In this document: in pieces, positions 33,200 through 45,415 of the stretch | How positions within the stretch are numbered: the stretch's first letter is position 1 | How the letters are laid out: every line of letters begins with the position of its first letter | Origin: Liopterus haemorrhoidalis | Lineage: Eukaryota; Arthropoda; Insecta; Coleoptera; Dytiscidae | Length of the DNA stretch: 64,000 bases | Direction of reading: 5' to 3' | Assembly: GCA_963971575.1 (NCBI GenBank) | Contig: OZ020617.1 | Coordinates: forward strand, 22,343,403-22,407,402 | Translations under genes and position numbers: made by a program | Notes under the pieces: model-generated | Told to the model about the DNA's origin: nothing | Database searches by the model: none | The model's input: the letters and a program-made list of their open reading frames with translations, nothing else

Positions 33200-34460
33200 T
33201 AACAGAAAATTGTCTACACCATTCTGATGAATTTTTATCCTAACTATACCCCCTGAACTCCCTCTTTTCTTTTTATATCTTTTCACACTCCGCGATTTGT
33301 CTAGTCTGTCTGTTCTTCCCTGTTCCTGGACCTCAGTATCCCTCTTTCTACTATATTTGTTCCTCCGTTTCACTCTCTCTCTGCTTCTCTTATGTCTATT
33401 CCACACCTCCAAACGTACTCTTTTCTTGTCTCTCCCCATGCCGACAATATGCCTTTTTGTTCTTTCTTTATTTTTTCTTCCCAGCATTTCCTTATTATTT
33501 TCCTTTTTTCTTCCCTTCTGACTTTCTCCTTATATTTCACTGCGCTCGTCCCGGCACCAACTCTCAGCATTTCCCTCTTCATTTCCTCTCTCACAATATA
33601 TCGTGGCGTCGTTCTGTCTACCCCCAATGTCCATGTCATATAGCCCTCTTGTACCCTTTCCATTATCTCCCATTCCTTCCATCCCCAAATCTCCACTTCG
33701 CACATAAAAACACTCTTCACTATTGCATCGAATATCTTCATCATGCACTTGATATCGTCATTAAACCTCCTCTGCCATATGCTCTATAGGTTTCCCATAA
33801 CCAGCCTTGCTTTCTTCAGTCTTTTCCTAACGTGTTGCTCTGCCCTGTTATTACTCGTTAGCATGTATCCCAGGTACTTTATACTCTTAATTTTTTCGAT
33901 TTCGCTTCCTGACCATTCCCATCTTACGTTCTTTCTCCTTCCTCCCCCTTTCCCGAACACCATCACCTTCGTTTTGTCTCTGCTTACTTCTAATTTCTTT
34001 CTTTTAAAGTATTTGTCCGCTCGGTCCATCATCATCTTTAGTTCTTGTTCCTGCTCCGCCGTCAGTACCATATCATCAGCGTACCCTAGTGTCCATAGCT
34101 TTTTCCTTCCCACCACCACTCCTCCGTCTTGCTACTTTGTCATTGTTTCTTCCAAGTCAGCCACGTATAGTGTTGGGTTCAACGGGCATCCCTGCCTCAC
34201 CCCCTTATTCACCCAGAAACTTTGTGACTCTTCTTCTAGCACTGTCACTGTGCACCTCGTCTCTCGGTATATTTATTTTATCCTTTTTGCCATCTCTTCA
34301 CTTACACTCCTTCTTTCCATTGCTTCCCACAATTATTTCCTGTTCGGCTTATCGATTGTGGCCTTAAGGTCAATAAATGCGATATACACCTTTCCTCTTC
34401 TCTTCTTAATTCTTTCCACGACTGTGTGGTTTGTGAACTTAAATTTTAGCAATATATACT
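33200..34460 (-). pseudogene. LINE reverse transcriptase fragment
   Basis: 5'-truncated ORF2 read on the minus strand. Motif A is YIAFIDLKATIDKPNRK (about 34365), with a Thr where the second conserved position is usually Phe. Motif B is VRQGCPLNPTLYVADLEE (about 34190). Motif C is YADDMVLTAEQ at about 34083-34050. Then come IKYLGYMLTSNN, IFDAIVKSVFMCEVEIWGWK and VQEGYMTWTLGVDRTTPRYI, followed by a Lys/Arg-rich tail to about 33240. Two in-frame stops precede motif B, and there is at least one frameshift between the C motif and the tail. The long plus-strand open frame over 33743-34498 is an antisense shadow of this LINE. Confidence 0.8.
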
Positions 34461-34499
34461 TAATTCTTAATCTTAATTACCTCCTGTTTCATCATTAAA

Positions 34500-36640
34500 A
34501 TTTTATATAGGTATATAGCTATTAAATCTAATTATACGGTATTTCCCAATTTACTTATCTTTTTTTTTTTTGTCTTGAAATTTTTGCTCACTAATATGGT
34601 CAATATAAATGTAAACATCGTAAGATGTCAAGTATGAAAATAAATACTGTTTATGATATTGATATCAGTATCGGTTTGTAATATTCTTATCGAAAAGAAG
34701 TGTCAATATTTCAATGTACCGATTAATGTACTAGTAAAAAAATGAAAAGTTCAAAAAATGATTTATTTATTAAACAAGGTAAATGTGTTTGGTTTGAACT
34801 TGATTGAGAAAGAATAAGTCTTTTTCATGAAAATAGCGACATAAACTAGTACAAGTTAAATTAAAATATTGGCTACCATTACATAAATCGAATTTTAGTA
34901 TTATCCGTCGAAACACTCACATTCATTCATCACTCACGTGATCGCTGAAGACGGAAACAGATTGTTGAGCAATTTCCGAAACGTACGAAATAATTTTATA
35001 TACCTCATGAAGTAATATATCTTTGTGATACTAATACTCATTATATTGTACTATTCTAACCTAGTAGTATCAGCAATGGCAAACGTCCAAATAACGGTGT
35101 CTGAATTCATTCTTTAACGTTATTTATAAAGTTATGTAACGAAAACAAAAAAATAAATAACGTTATACAATAATGTAACGATTTGAAACGATATTTCATC
35201 CCTGGTTATAAATATATATTATTTATAGGATATATTTTCTTAATATTAATTACAGCTTTAAATATTTAGACGTTTATATATATTCTTGGCATTGATTTTG
35301 AGGTTATGAGTTTTTAAGTTATTATTATTATTATTTTTTTTTGATGTAGTATTATAGTATTTTTTAGTTTATTTCTATAAATTTATGTTAGCATAAATAA
35401 GTTAGGCATATTATTTATCAACCAATTCTTTTTTTTACATTAAAAAACCGAAAAGGCCAACCCAGTTACTACGCCCATGCTCTAATTTAGTAACATTTTT
35501 TAAAATTTTGCACTATATTGTATTTGTCTTGTGTAAATCGTAATCGGTTCCCAGCGATAACTACTTACTTCTTATTTGAATCGGAGTGTACGTATACGAC
35601 AATCATTAATACAGGCATGTTACAGAAATTATTTGTTTTCTCTACACCCACCCCTCTCGTTCCTGGCAATATTTAAATCAACATTTAATTTTTTTTTTTT
35701 TAGGAAATAGGTGGAAATATTTTACAATGACAATCATTATGCAAACCATTGCTACAAAAATTTCAAAAAAGTAATAGTTAAATGTAAAGAAAAACGAACA
35801 AAAAATGTAATGTTTTTGTACTTTTTATACTCATTAAATATTCGAAAATCGAATCTTCAAAACCAAATGTACGCTTCAATTATTTCTAATAAGAGTTGCA
35901 TATTTGGTTGTTTAATGAAATTTCAATCTCTGCACACAAAGCCACTCTAATATATTCACTAGTATCTCAAAATAATTGTTTGGAGGGTTGGTGTCCATTC
36001 TACGAAGGATGTTGGAATATATCGATTATTGATTCATTTCATTAAAACTTCCTCATTCAGGTGAATTATTAAAATTACTCGTTCAATCATAATAATTGCA
36101 CGTGTTTACATTTTGGGTTCATGTCAACAATATAACTCTGTACCTTTTGTTAACAAGTCGCTTATAATTATATCAAAATGATTTACAAAACGTTCTGCAG
36201 ACAACCAGAGTCGTGTCGTATGTGTCGTTTATGTTATATACAATTAAAATAATGATGTTCTTATTATAAATATGATATAACTAAAAAATAAAGTATGTCA
36301 AAATTCTTAATATAAACTAACTTCTTCTCTAATTAACTACTTAACTAACTTGGGATGGCGTATTCTACTATAGGTATACGTAAGTTAGTCAGCTAGTTAG
36401 TTATTAATGCCACAAAGGTAAGCCTAGGTCAAGACTGCTATATCTAGATATAGTGGCTTACACCTGTTTGTTTGAAAAACTATTTGTCAGCGTCTAAGCA
36501 GACATAATTTAACTACGCAAAGCACAGGCAACATTTTCTTAATAAGTTAATATTTGTCATAACGGTTTGTTATCGCTGATATCTCGCATCCTATGGGTTG
36601 TACCGCGTGCTATCACCCATCGTTAGATTCACCGAGAGAT
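34500..36640. other. Non-coding AT-rich DNA
   Basis: No gene is seen. An imperfect inverted repeat built from TAACTAACT words lies at about 36330-36405. T tracts are at about 34560 and 35690. Confidence 0.4.
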
Positions 36641-36649
36641 TATCTATCG

Positions 36650-37690
36650 ATCGCGACCCGTAAATCAGGTCTTAACTTGTATTTAGAATATTTATTAATA
36701 ATAGGGATCATTTTCGCATAACTGGGCGTGGCCTAGTTACTCATTCCACTAAAATTCCGTTCCCTCACTCCAAACCAAAGCGTATATAAGAAACACGAAT
36801 TTCAAGCGCAAACCACTGTTCTACAGTCCACTGTTCTCACAGTCGCCACTACGAAGACATCACTCATCATCAGTTCCTACAAAGACGTCTTCACTCCAAA
36901 ACTCTCGCTATGGGGCAGGAGACCTGCTAAAAAGAATTTAAACACTCATCAACGCTTCGCCTCGCTACTCGGCAAGGATCTCGCTATACGGCAAGAATCA
37001 TCGCTTCGCCTCGCTTCTTGGCAAGGATCTCGCTATATGGCAAGAACTCCACGCTTCTCCTCGCTATGTGGCAAGGTATCCTCACCCACTTCGCTATACG
37101 GCTAGGTCCGGTATAACCATCGATGCTTCACCGCGCTATTTGGCAAGGGACCCTAGCCCATCTCGCTCTACGGCAAGATGCGTCCTCGCTCCCGACATTC
37201 TTTCATATTAAACGGCGCTACGGCCCCGTTCCGACAATACGCCTTTCACGGCATCACCGCTGCACATTGCCGCTCTCCGGCACTACAACTTTTCATATAT
37301 CGCTTCTACCCCCCGTGCGTGAGCGCTACACTAGCCCCACGTACCATGTCCACCACGGACTACCTACTTCGCATCGGATCTATCGCCTACAACATACGCA
37401 TCGCCACTTACCTCGGTGCTGCCACCATTAACCATTCTGGCGCTGCCACCATTCACTCAACTTCGCTACAACGTCAACGACGGACACCACAACGACGCTC
37501 GCCGTCCCTTCTCGACTCCTAGTCACACTCCTCACATAACCATATACCTTTATATTGTTATTCACTTTGTTTTCATATTGTTATGTTTCATACTTTTCTT
37601 ATTAAATAAATATAGTAAAATCACATTGCTTGCTTTTCATTTGTAACAATCCTTGGGCAAACTATATTTCTTTCAGACACTAGCGCGACG
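36650..37690 (+). other. LTR-like region with minisatellite
   Basis: GC-richer than its surroundings. A TATA box (TATATAAG, 36783-36790) precedes a CACTGTTCTCACAGTC-type start region. From about 36905 to 37160 there are imperfect tandem copies of CGCTATACGGCAAGGATCT and CATCGCTTCGCCTCGCT words. AATAAA is at 37605-37610. This order (promoter, long 5' leader, poly(A) signal) fits a retrotransposon LTR, and CACTAGCGCGACGTGG at about 37679 could be the LTR/primer-site junction. No gag-pol is present. The overlapping open frames at 37123-37522 have no known motif. Confidence 0.35.
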
Positions 37691-38310
37691 TGGCTCTTCA
37701 AGCCGAGAAGTTATACACGGAACCCAGCACTTGAGCTAGCCTGGGTACATTGTCAGGGTAGTCACCTGGGGAGACGTCACCTGCGGTACTACCTCCTGCG
37801 ACAGTTTGAAAAGCGGAACTAGGTTAAATGTGGGTATAAGTAATGGATGTCGTACAGAAGTCAAGTAGAGAGAAACCTAGCCAACTCCTCTACAACGTTT
37901 TACTCAACCAAGAGGACAATCACGAGCCCAACTCCATATATGAGTACTTTCAGGTGGACCAAGCAGCAGTCCCCATGTGAACAGCAAAATACTTCACCAG
38001 GCTCCTAGACTTCTCGGGTGATAATATTTTTGAAACACAGAAACGATGACTATTTGAGCCTAATACAGCGCATTTATATGGCTAGATAATATATTAACTT
38101 AAAAGACGTGAAACAATAAACAGACAAATAAATTTCTATAAACGTACATAATAAAAACCCGGCACCGACAAACACAAATAAATTTGAATCAAAGTCTGTT
38201 AAAAAATTTGATCAGAGGGCGATGATAAGAGGATGTAAGGCAGCCAGTTACCATCATATATCATATACTAGGTCAAATTGTGTAAAAGTTACAAAGATAA
38301 TTACTATATA
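37691..38310. other. Non-coding, nothing recognised
   Basis: Possibly the internal leader of the LTR-like unit before it (it contains GTAGTCACCTGGGGAGACGT and similar moderately GC-rich sequence), but no coding pattern is visible. Confidence 0.3.
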
Positions 38311-39585
38311 AAAGGTGTCCCAAAATTCACGCAAGATTTAAATTTAGCGCCATTTGTGCGGTAAAGTGTTGCCAACGAGAAAAAAAGAGAGAGTGACAGC
38401 TGACAGTTCAGGGTTATTAAAAATGGAGAGCTACACGAAGAAACAACGCGTTTTCATTGTTGTGCAATATTTTAAAAATAATGAAGGTTGGGCAGCTACA
38501 GTTCGCAATTTTCGTACAGAATATAGTTAGAATAGTGATTTAACTTAATCAACTGTGAAAAGATTAATTAACAAATTCAAGAAGACTGGATCAATTAGTG
38601 ATCTTATACACTCTGGCCGTCCTTCCACAAGTCGTTTAACACAAAATATCAAAGCAGTTCGTGAGAGTGTTGCTGAGAGTCCAGGAACATCAATTCGGTA
38701 CCGTAGTGAAGAATTGGACATTTCGAGAAGCTCTCTACAGCGTATTCTCAGGAAGTATTTGCAGCTTTATGCTTACAAAGTTCAATTGACTCAAGAATTG
38801 AAACTTATCGACCACACACAGCGAAGAGCGTTCGTTGAATGGAGTATGGAACAACAACAAGTGGATGGTTATTTTTCGAACAAAATCATCTTCGGCGATG
38901 AGGCTCATTTTCATCTTGATGGCTTCGCTAATCGACAAAATTGTCGCATTTGGGATTCAGAAAATCCATGAGTGATTGATGAGAAACAAATGCATCCACA
39001 ACGTGTCACTGTTTAGTGCGGATTTTGGGCTGGAGGCATCATCGTTTTGTTCGTCTTCGAAAATGCGGCTGGTAACGCAATAACAGTTAATGATGCTCGC
39101 TATCGCGACACGATAATCCAGTTTTTTGTGCGTAAATTGCAAGATATGGATGTGGACGACATGTTGTTTCAACAAGACGGTGCCGCATGCCGTACAGACC
39201 GAGAAGCAATTAAATTACTGAATGAGTCATTTCCTGGTCGTGTAATTTCTCGTTCTGGTGATCAGAATTGGCCGCCCAGATCATGTGACTTTAACGCCGT
39301 TGGACTTTTTTCGCCGTTGAGGTTTTTTGAAGTCTAAGGTTTATACCAACAAGTCCACGACCATCCACGGCTTGAAGGAGGGAGTTGAGCACTGTATCAA
39401 CAAAATTCAGCCACATTTATGCAGAACGGTCATGGAAAATTTCAACAAAGGAGTGCGTATGTGCCAACAAAGCCATGGAGGCCATTTACCCGATATGTTA
39501 TTCCATATATAACACTATTACAATTTTTAATTAAAAACCTGTGTTTTCTATCAATTTACTTCTTGCTTGATTTTAGGACATCCTT
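38311..39585 (+). mobile_element. DD41D-type mariner, complete but dead
   Basis: The left end AAAGGTGTCCCAAAATTCAC then GCAAGA and the right end (inverse AAGGATGTCCTAAAATCAAG then CAAGA) are inverted repeats. TA flanks are at 38309-38310 and 39586-39587. Length is 1,275 bp, with one transposase gene spanning most of it. Confidence 0.9.
38423..39512 (+). pseudogene. DD41D mariner transposase, stops and frameshift
   Basis: Starts at ATG 38423 (MESYTKKQRVFIVVQYFKN). The HTH region runs through STVKRLINKFKKTGSISDL and ELDISRSSLQRILRKY. The first Asp is in FGDEAHFHLDGF (about 38900), and NRQNCRIWDSENP follows. The second Asp is in MLFQQDGAACRT (about 39175). The third block reads NWPPRSCDFNAVGLFS; 41 residues after the second Asp, where the family has Asp (TPLDYF), this copy has Gly. 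The C-terminus QQSHGGHLPDMLFHI ends at 39512. In-frame stops lie near 38528, 38546, 38969 and 39014 (two are TGG-to-stop changes in conserved Trp codons), and there is a frameshift near 39325. Confidence 0.9.
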
Positions 39586-39587
39586 TA

Positions 39588-40256
39588 GTAACGTTACTAC
39601 TAAATAACTTTCTTAATGATTTCCATGGAGACTTTATTTTCTTTTCCAATTCTGTAACACGCTTTTATTAGAACGTTCCTATGGTAGTTATAGTTACTGT
39701 CACTATTGACTAACATAAAATGATCTATTATTTATTAGCATGCGACACATGCTATGATCTATACCGCTCGACAAATTTTAGCGCGCTTAATTTGAATGTG
39801 CGTTAATTGTTAGTTCCATCTTTCTCTTGTTTAGTACCATAATTCAACTTTCAGGTTTTTCTTACATTTTTTAGCTTAATATTTATTCATTTGAAGTGTC
39901 CAAATTGAATGACCTTTCTTGGAAGGGCGTTCTATTTGTACAATTATACAGGGGGCCATGGGTTTTCTTTAACTGGTTGTTGATTTATACATTTGAGTAT
40001 TTGCAACACAGTAAATAAGTAGCTTTACATACAAAATATATACGTGTTTTAAATGAACTCCATTTTAAAATATTCCTGCAAAATTTTATATTAATTGACC
40101 AGTTTATGAAAAAGAAAAGGAACCGGAATCATAAACTTCACCTTAAACATAAAACTAATTGTCAACAATTAGAAATTTTAATTAATTTCCTTAAAAATAA
40201 TCGGCAGTGGTTAACGCCCGGTAAAAAAAAAGTGATGATGAGGCCCAAGACATTAC
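39588..40256. other. Non-coding, nothing recognised
   Basis: AT-rich spacer between the mariner and the LINE tail. Confidence 0.45.
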
Positions 40257-40258
40257 AT

Positions 40259-40293
<35 letters not shown>

Positions 40294-40512
40294 CCCTGGG
40301 AACACAAACGGGACGAACCCAGCGAAGTGTCCACTAAATTTTTACAAAAATATTTACAACAAAATCAGTACAGTTCAAAATGTAATAAATTTAACAATTA
40401 TTTTATAATGATTGTTAATTTATGCTAACTGATTATTTAACATAAGTTTACACATTACTCTAAATTTAGGAAGAGAATTATTAAATAAATCAATGTGTCC
40501 AAAAATATTATT

Positions 40513-43500
40513 TTATGTCGAATAAAGTCTGACAATGGGAGAATTGATAAAAGAATTAGTGCTAGTGTAATTCTGGTGCAACAACTCGTTACGGCGTGTG
40601 TTGTAGTTCTGCACATGATAATTAATTAGTAATACAAGTTCGTTGCAGTCAATAATATTGTTTACAATTTTATAAAGAAATATCATGTCAGAAAGAACTC
40701 TTCGTTCCTGCAACGGTAAAATATTTAATTCTAGACAAAGATGCTGGTAACTCTCATTATTAGACAAAAAATTTGGTTGCCCTTATAATGAAGCCTAGCA
40801 TTCTCCAAGCTTTACCACAAATATAATTAAAGTGAGATTCAAATGTTAATTTTGAGTCTAAAAATATGCCGAGATCCTTAATAACATTGGTTCTTTGTAA
40901 ATTGTGACTGCCTAAACTATATTGAAATTGATAGGAATTTTTATTTCGAGAAAAAGTTATAACTTGACATTTTTTATAATTTAAGAAGAGTTTATTTTTT
41001 AAACAGTAGGAATAAAAGTTATTTAGATGTAATTGCAGTAGATAATAATCCCGCGAATTGCTAATTTTCGAATAAATTTTTATATCGTCTGCAAAAAGTA
41101 ATATATTACTATGCTTTATAGCAGCGACAACATCATAAATAAAGATAGAAAAAAGTTAAGGGCCTAGATGCGATCACTGCGGTACCCCGGAAGTAACATT
41201 AACAAAACGCGATATGAAATTATTAATTTTTATAGCCTGGCTTCTATTCCTTATGTAAGATATGAACCATCTCAGCAAATTACCATGTATGCCAAATTTT
41301 AATAATTTATTTATTTAAATATTGTCATCTATTTTGTCAAAGGCCTTACTAAAGTCGGTATATATGGAATCCACTTGGAGCCTGTGATCTAAATGCTCCA
41401 GTAAATATTGAGAGTAAATCATGAGGTTAGTTTCAACAGACCGTCCCTGATGAAAGCCATGTTGCTGGGATATAATATAATGTTTAACAGATTCACTAAT
41501 GGTATTAAAAATTAAAGACTCAAATATTTTACTAAAAATACATAATTTGGAAATCGGGCGATAATTGTTAATTATGTTTCTATTTCCGGATTTTAATAGT
41601 GCTTGTTACTATATATAAGGGAAAATAGACTCATTCAGAGATTTATTAAATATTATGTAAAGTGGCTCAATAAAATAATCAGAAAGTCTTTTAATGAATC
41701 TGCTCGGTATGTTATCAGGTCCAGCATCCTTATTAGAATCTAGCTTAGCTAAAGCACTAGCAATGTCATTCCTAGATATATCTAGATTGCTTAACGAAAC
41801 AACGCTACCAACATCATACTCTTTTTCTAGAATAATTGAATTATATGGCTCAAAAACAGAATTAAAATAATCACAGAACAGATTTAATATTGAGTTGCTG
41901 TCCGTAGCCTTGTCATTGTTATAACACATAATATTTGGCATTCTATTGTTTTGATTTTTACTAATCATAAAATTCCAAACATTTTAGGGTCACTGATCAC
42001 GCTATGTTCGACATTATTTATATATCTGTTGTAATCCCGCAATTAAATGTTTAGTACGACCTCACATTTTTTTGAATGCAATATAATCCAATTTGTTAGA
42101 ATATTTTTTCGATTTTTTATGCAATTTATTTTTTGATTTTAAACAAGTTATTGTGGTTTTAGAATACCATATAGGATAACTGTTGTTATGTATCACAATT
42201 TTAGAAGGTACAAAAGAAGATAACATTTATAACTGTATAAAACTGAGACGTAGCGTGGTCAGTACCAAGCTCAAACAAGTCGCAGTCAATTCCAGAGTTC
42301 CAGTCAATATCACCTAATCTGTTCTGGATGCCATCTATATCCATTTTATCAAAGTAAAGTTTTTTATAATTATTATATTTCATACGTTTACAATTAATAT
42401 TAAGTCGAAATTCAAGACTGGGGATGATAAACATCTTCCAGCACCAGTGGCAGATCTGAGTGAGCTAGACTGGATACGATATGCTGATTATATAAAATTA
42501 AATCTAAAATATTACCGGAGACATTGCAAAGATTACAAAATTGATACATCGAACAAAAATTAAACATATCAAAAAATAAATTAGATTTTTCATTATTTGA
42601 AGTTTTAGTAGGAATATAAATGTTATTTATGTATGATCACTTCACAGATGGTAGATTGAAATCCCCCAAAACTATAAATAAATCATTTCGGTTGTTAATT
42701 ATAACATTAGATAAATTTTCAGTAAATTCCTGAAAAGCAGTTAAATTATAGTCTGGCAAATCCTAGGGAATGTTAAATACAGATCTGATTGTAAATACAA
42801 ATTTATTGAATTGGGTATATTAACATTCCCTTCCCTTTACATCCATTTATGTCTCATGTACGTACATGAAAACCAGGACAGATTCTCTCTACAAAGCTCT
42901 GTCCATAGACACGACGCGAGAAATAAGAACGAAATACGCCCTGAATTTACGAGGTTACGAGTCAAGGTACAGCCTAAATTACCTGGCTATAAAATTCTAC
43001 AATGTTCTCCCGACCAGCATCAAACTTTTGCCCCCCTTAAGATTCAAAAGGGTTTTAAAGAGATATTTAATATCTAAAGCATTTTACTCCACTGCAGAAT
43101 ACCTAGATAATGACTTCAGTGATTTAGATGAAGCTCAGTATACTGAGTAAACTATAGTATGCATCTCGCACATCTTTTTACCCACCTTGTACTAGGATTA
43201 AATGAATACCGATTGACGATTGTAAAAATGTAAACATTTAGTACATAATAAATATTATTATTATTATTATTATAATAGACACAACATACATAAAATTTGG
43301 AACTATTTGCATAGTTAAGACACACCCAAAGGTCTTCAGCGCTTGTTGACCATTCTTCTTTACGAGAGCACATTATATTAGATTTAACCGCGATTAGGAC
43401 TCCACCACCAACAATTTTGACAGAGTTTGTATTGTCACGGTCACGGCGAAAAACATTGTAATCAGGAGGAAACAGTTCGCTACTATTTACACTATCTTGC

Positions 43501-43643
43501 AGAAATGTTTCTGTTAAGCATATAATATCGTATTGACTACACATAATATTTTTCAAAAAAATGTCTGTCTTTGTCCTTAGACCTCGAACGTTCTGGTAAA
43601 AACAATCCATAAAAGATGAGAGTGGGATATATGATAAGAACAA
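40513..43643 (-). pseudogene. CR1/Jockey-type ORF2: endonuclease and RT
   Basis: The APE-type endonuclease starts DCFYQNVRGLRTKTDIFLKN and IICLTETFLQDSVNSSELFP, then GGGVLIAVKS and SSKFYVCCVY (to about 43290). After the inserted LINE tail it resumes at about 42760 with DLPDYNLTAFQEFTENLSN, DLFIVLGDFNLPSV, GNILDLILYNQHIVSSLAHS and DLPLVLEDVYHP. The RT follows: AKLDSNKDAGPDNIPSRFIK, DYFIEPLYIIFNKSLNESIF (about 41610-41740), then a strongly degraded palm with many stops. The C-terminal piece is LNILPLQERRVLSDMIFLYK (about 40690) onward. Non-functional. Confidence 0.82.
42825..43275 (+). mobile_element. LINE 3' tail inserted in the endonuclease
   Basis: Plus-strand fragment with KTRTDSLYKALSIDTTREIR, YALNLRGYESRYSLNYLAIK and FYNVLPTSIKLLPPLRFKRV, then LKRYLISKAFYSTAEYL. 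It stops at TAA 43148-43150 and ends in an (ATT)n tract at about 43253-43275. The FYNxLPxxIK...FKRxLKxYLxxKAFYS pattern is the standard ORF2 C-terminus of Jockey/CR1 LINEs. It lies antisense to the host LINE, so it is a separate, 5'-truncated insertion. Confidence 0.8.
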
Positions 43644-43653
43644 AAGTAAGCTA

Positions 43654-44592
43654 TTAATTCAGAGAATCTAAATGCTTTTGAGATTTTATAACTAATATAC
43701 GGGAGGTATCAGTTTTTGTCAAACAAATTTTATCATTCTTAAACCAAACAAACTTGAAGTTAAGATTTTTAGCAGTATTCCGTACGTTCATAAAAAGTGA
43801 TTTGAAATGAAGCGTCAGATGCTCATTAATAAATATATTATTTCTAACACCTTCCATAGATATACCAGAAGATCCGGGCAAGTTTTTACTTTTGTTGTTT
43901 CGCAGGGATTTGCTGGCTGCAAAGAAGTCGTTTCTCTTTCAGCATGAAACGAACCGTACTACAATATTTTTAGGACTTTGTTTATTAAATCCTGGAACCC
44001 TATGGATGGCTTCTACATCTTGTTTAATTATTGGACAATCGATGGAAGTAGAAATTTTTTCAATTATATTCATGAGGTTTTCGGTGTTGCTTTCAGGAAT
44101 ACCTTGAATTTCAATGTTATTCCGTCTAGAGTATTGTTCAAGCTCATTCAATCGCTCTGACATATTATCGAAATTGACAATTAGATCCTTATGTTCCTCA
44201 CAAATTTTATCGAGCTGGTTTATTTTTTTAGCGAATTTGTCCAAGGACAGCTGGAAATCAATAACTTTTTCAGAGCAAAAACTAACGGAATCAACAAGAG
44301 TGTCATATTTAGAGTTAAGAGCACTAAGTTGATCTTTTATGTCTTTTAGCTCTGAGAAAAAGGCATGAGAATTGAAGATATGGTTATTGTCGGTTTCAGC
44401 ATTTTCCATGTCGTTCTCATTACGGCACTTAGCACAAAACCATTTAAAGCCGGACGATCCAATAAGTTCTTGAGCAGCACTATTAATTTTACCGCATTTA
44501 TTGTGATAAAATAACTTACATCTACCGCTACATTGTACTCCAGGAGCATTACGACCCGCTGACTGGGTACACAAATTACACAGTTTAGCCAT
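43654..44592 (-). pseudogene. LINE ORF1 with PHD finger, one stop codon
   Basis: A 313-codon frame from ATG 44592 (MAKLCNLCTQSAGRN), broken only by TGA at 43939-43941. The N-terminus is a PHD-type zinc finger (CNLC...CSGRCKLFYHNKC... WFCAKC, residues about 5-58). A coiled-coil stretch (about 80-155) and the RRNNIEIQGIP block that opens the RNA-binding fold follow. The C-terminal part is INEHLTLHFKSLFMNVRNTA ... FVWFKNDKICLTKTDTSRIL. ORF1 proteins of this design bind element RNA in CR1/Jockey-like LINEs. Otherwise well preserved, so the element is not very old. Confidence 0.85.
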
Positions 44593-45106
44593 TTTTACAA
44601 TATTAAGTTCAAATTTAAGTTTTGTGTTAAAACTATTCAGGTTCACTGGTTCAACACTCACACACACTACGTAACGTTTGCAATAATAATCCAACACACA
44701 AACTTGTCCAAATTAGCAAGTTAAAAAAAAAATATTCAATAAAATGATTTTTTCTAGTTAATTAAACAATCACAAAATATTATGCGATAATATTTAACTT
44801 ACGATGAAGACGGTATTTAGATTAACAATTTGATGTAACACAATTATTTAATTATTCACTTTGAACCCATAAAAAATTGGAAAATAAAGTAGCTAACAAA
44901 AACGTGTTAACAGCTGTACTGATTTTTCAATAATGGGAAATTTATACAATCAATTTATGCCTTTTAGATCTCGATCCAATGGCTTAGAAAGCCTAAACCA
45001 TTTTTTGTAATTTAGATCGAGTAAAAAGAATGGATCAGATCGATCTCGAAGCATTCGACTTTGTAATTTATTTCTTTGCCTTAAATATAATACATGCTAA
45101 TTGATT

Positions 45107-45415
45107 TGGGATTTGTCAGGTCTTGACAAGCGTCTACTAATCGCAAACTACAGCAACATTTTGAGCCGCCTCATACTATCTCTAGTATGTCGCGGAGCTA
45201 GTACTAGTGGAGCTAAATAAACACGGCTGCATCCCAAACCCTGGCGATAACCAGACGCGAAAATTACACCAGAGCCCGCACAATGCGGAATGACCTGAGC
45301 AACACTAATTTCTGCATCCTGCAGATCAAGAAGGTGACAGAAGATCTGCAGGAGGGAATGGATTTCATTTCCCTTCGATAGGAGAGTTTCATACCACCCA
45401 AAACCATACGATCCA
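45107..45415 (-). pseudogene. Second copy of the R2-group LINE 3' end
   Basis: Matches 14088-14365: TCTTGACAAGCGTCTACTAA, CGGCTGCATCCCAAACCCTG, the ATGCGGAATGACC stretch and TGCAGATCAAGAAGGTGACA. It covers only the last part of the endonuclease region and the 3' untranslated end. Both copies share the boundary next to TTTGT(T/C)A(A/G)GTCTTGACA, which is therefore the likely element 3' end. Confidence 0.78.

Larger units (their letters stand above)
40257..44810 (-). mobile_element. CR1/Jockey-type LINE, nearly full length
   Basis: Minus-strand LINE with a 5' leader (about 44593-44810), ORF1 (44592-43654), ORF2 (43643 to about 40513) and a (TAAA)n tail at 40257-40293. ORF2 begins 10 bp after the ORF1 stop, the compact layout usual for such elements. 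The endonuclease part of ORF2 is split by a plus-strand LINE tail at about 42820-43275. Elements of this group often end in short microsatellites rather than poly(A), as here. Confidence 0.85.

Noticed and set aside
33743..34498. 251-codon plus-strand open frame, rich in Ser, Leu and Phe
   Set aside because: It lies exactly antisense to the LINE reverse transcriptase with YADD on the minus strand; its composition is that of a shadow frame.
37123..37522. Overlapping 102- and 114-codon frames in the GC-richer region
   Set aside because: They are in two frames over the same DNA with tandem words and no known motif; long open frames are expected by chance in GC-rich DNA.
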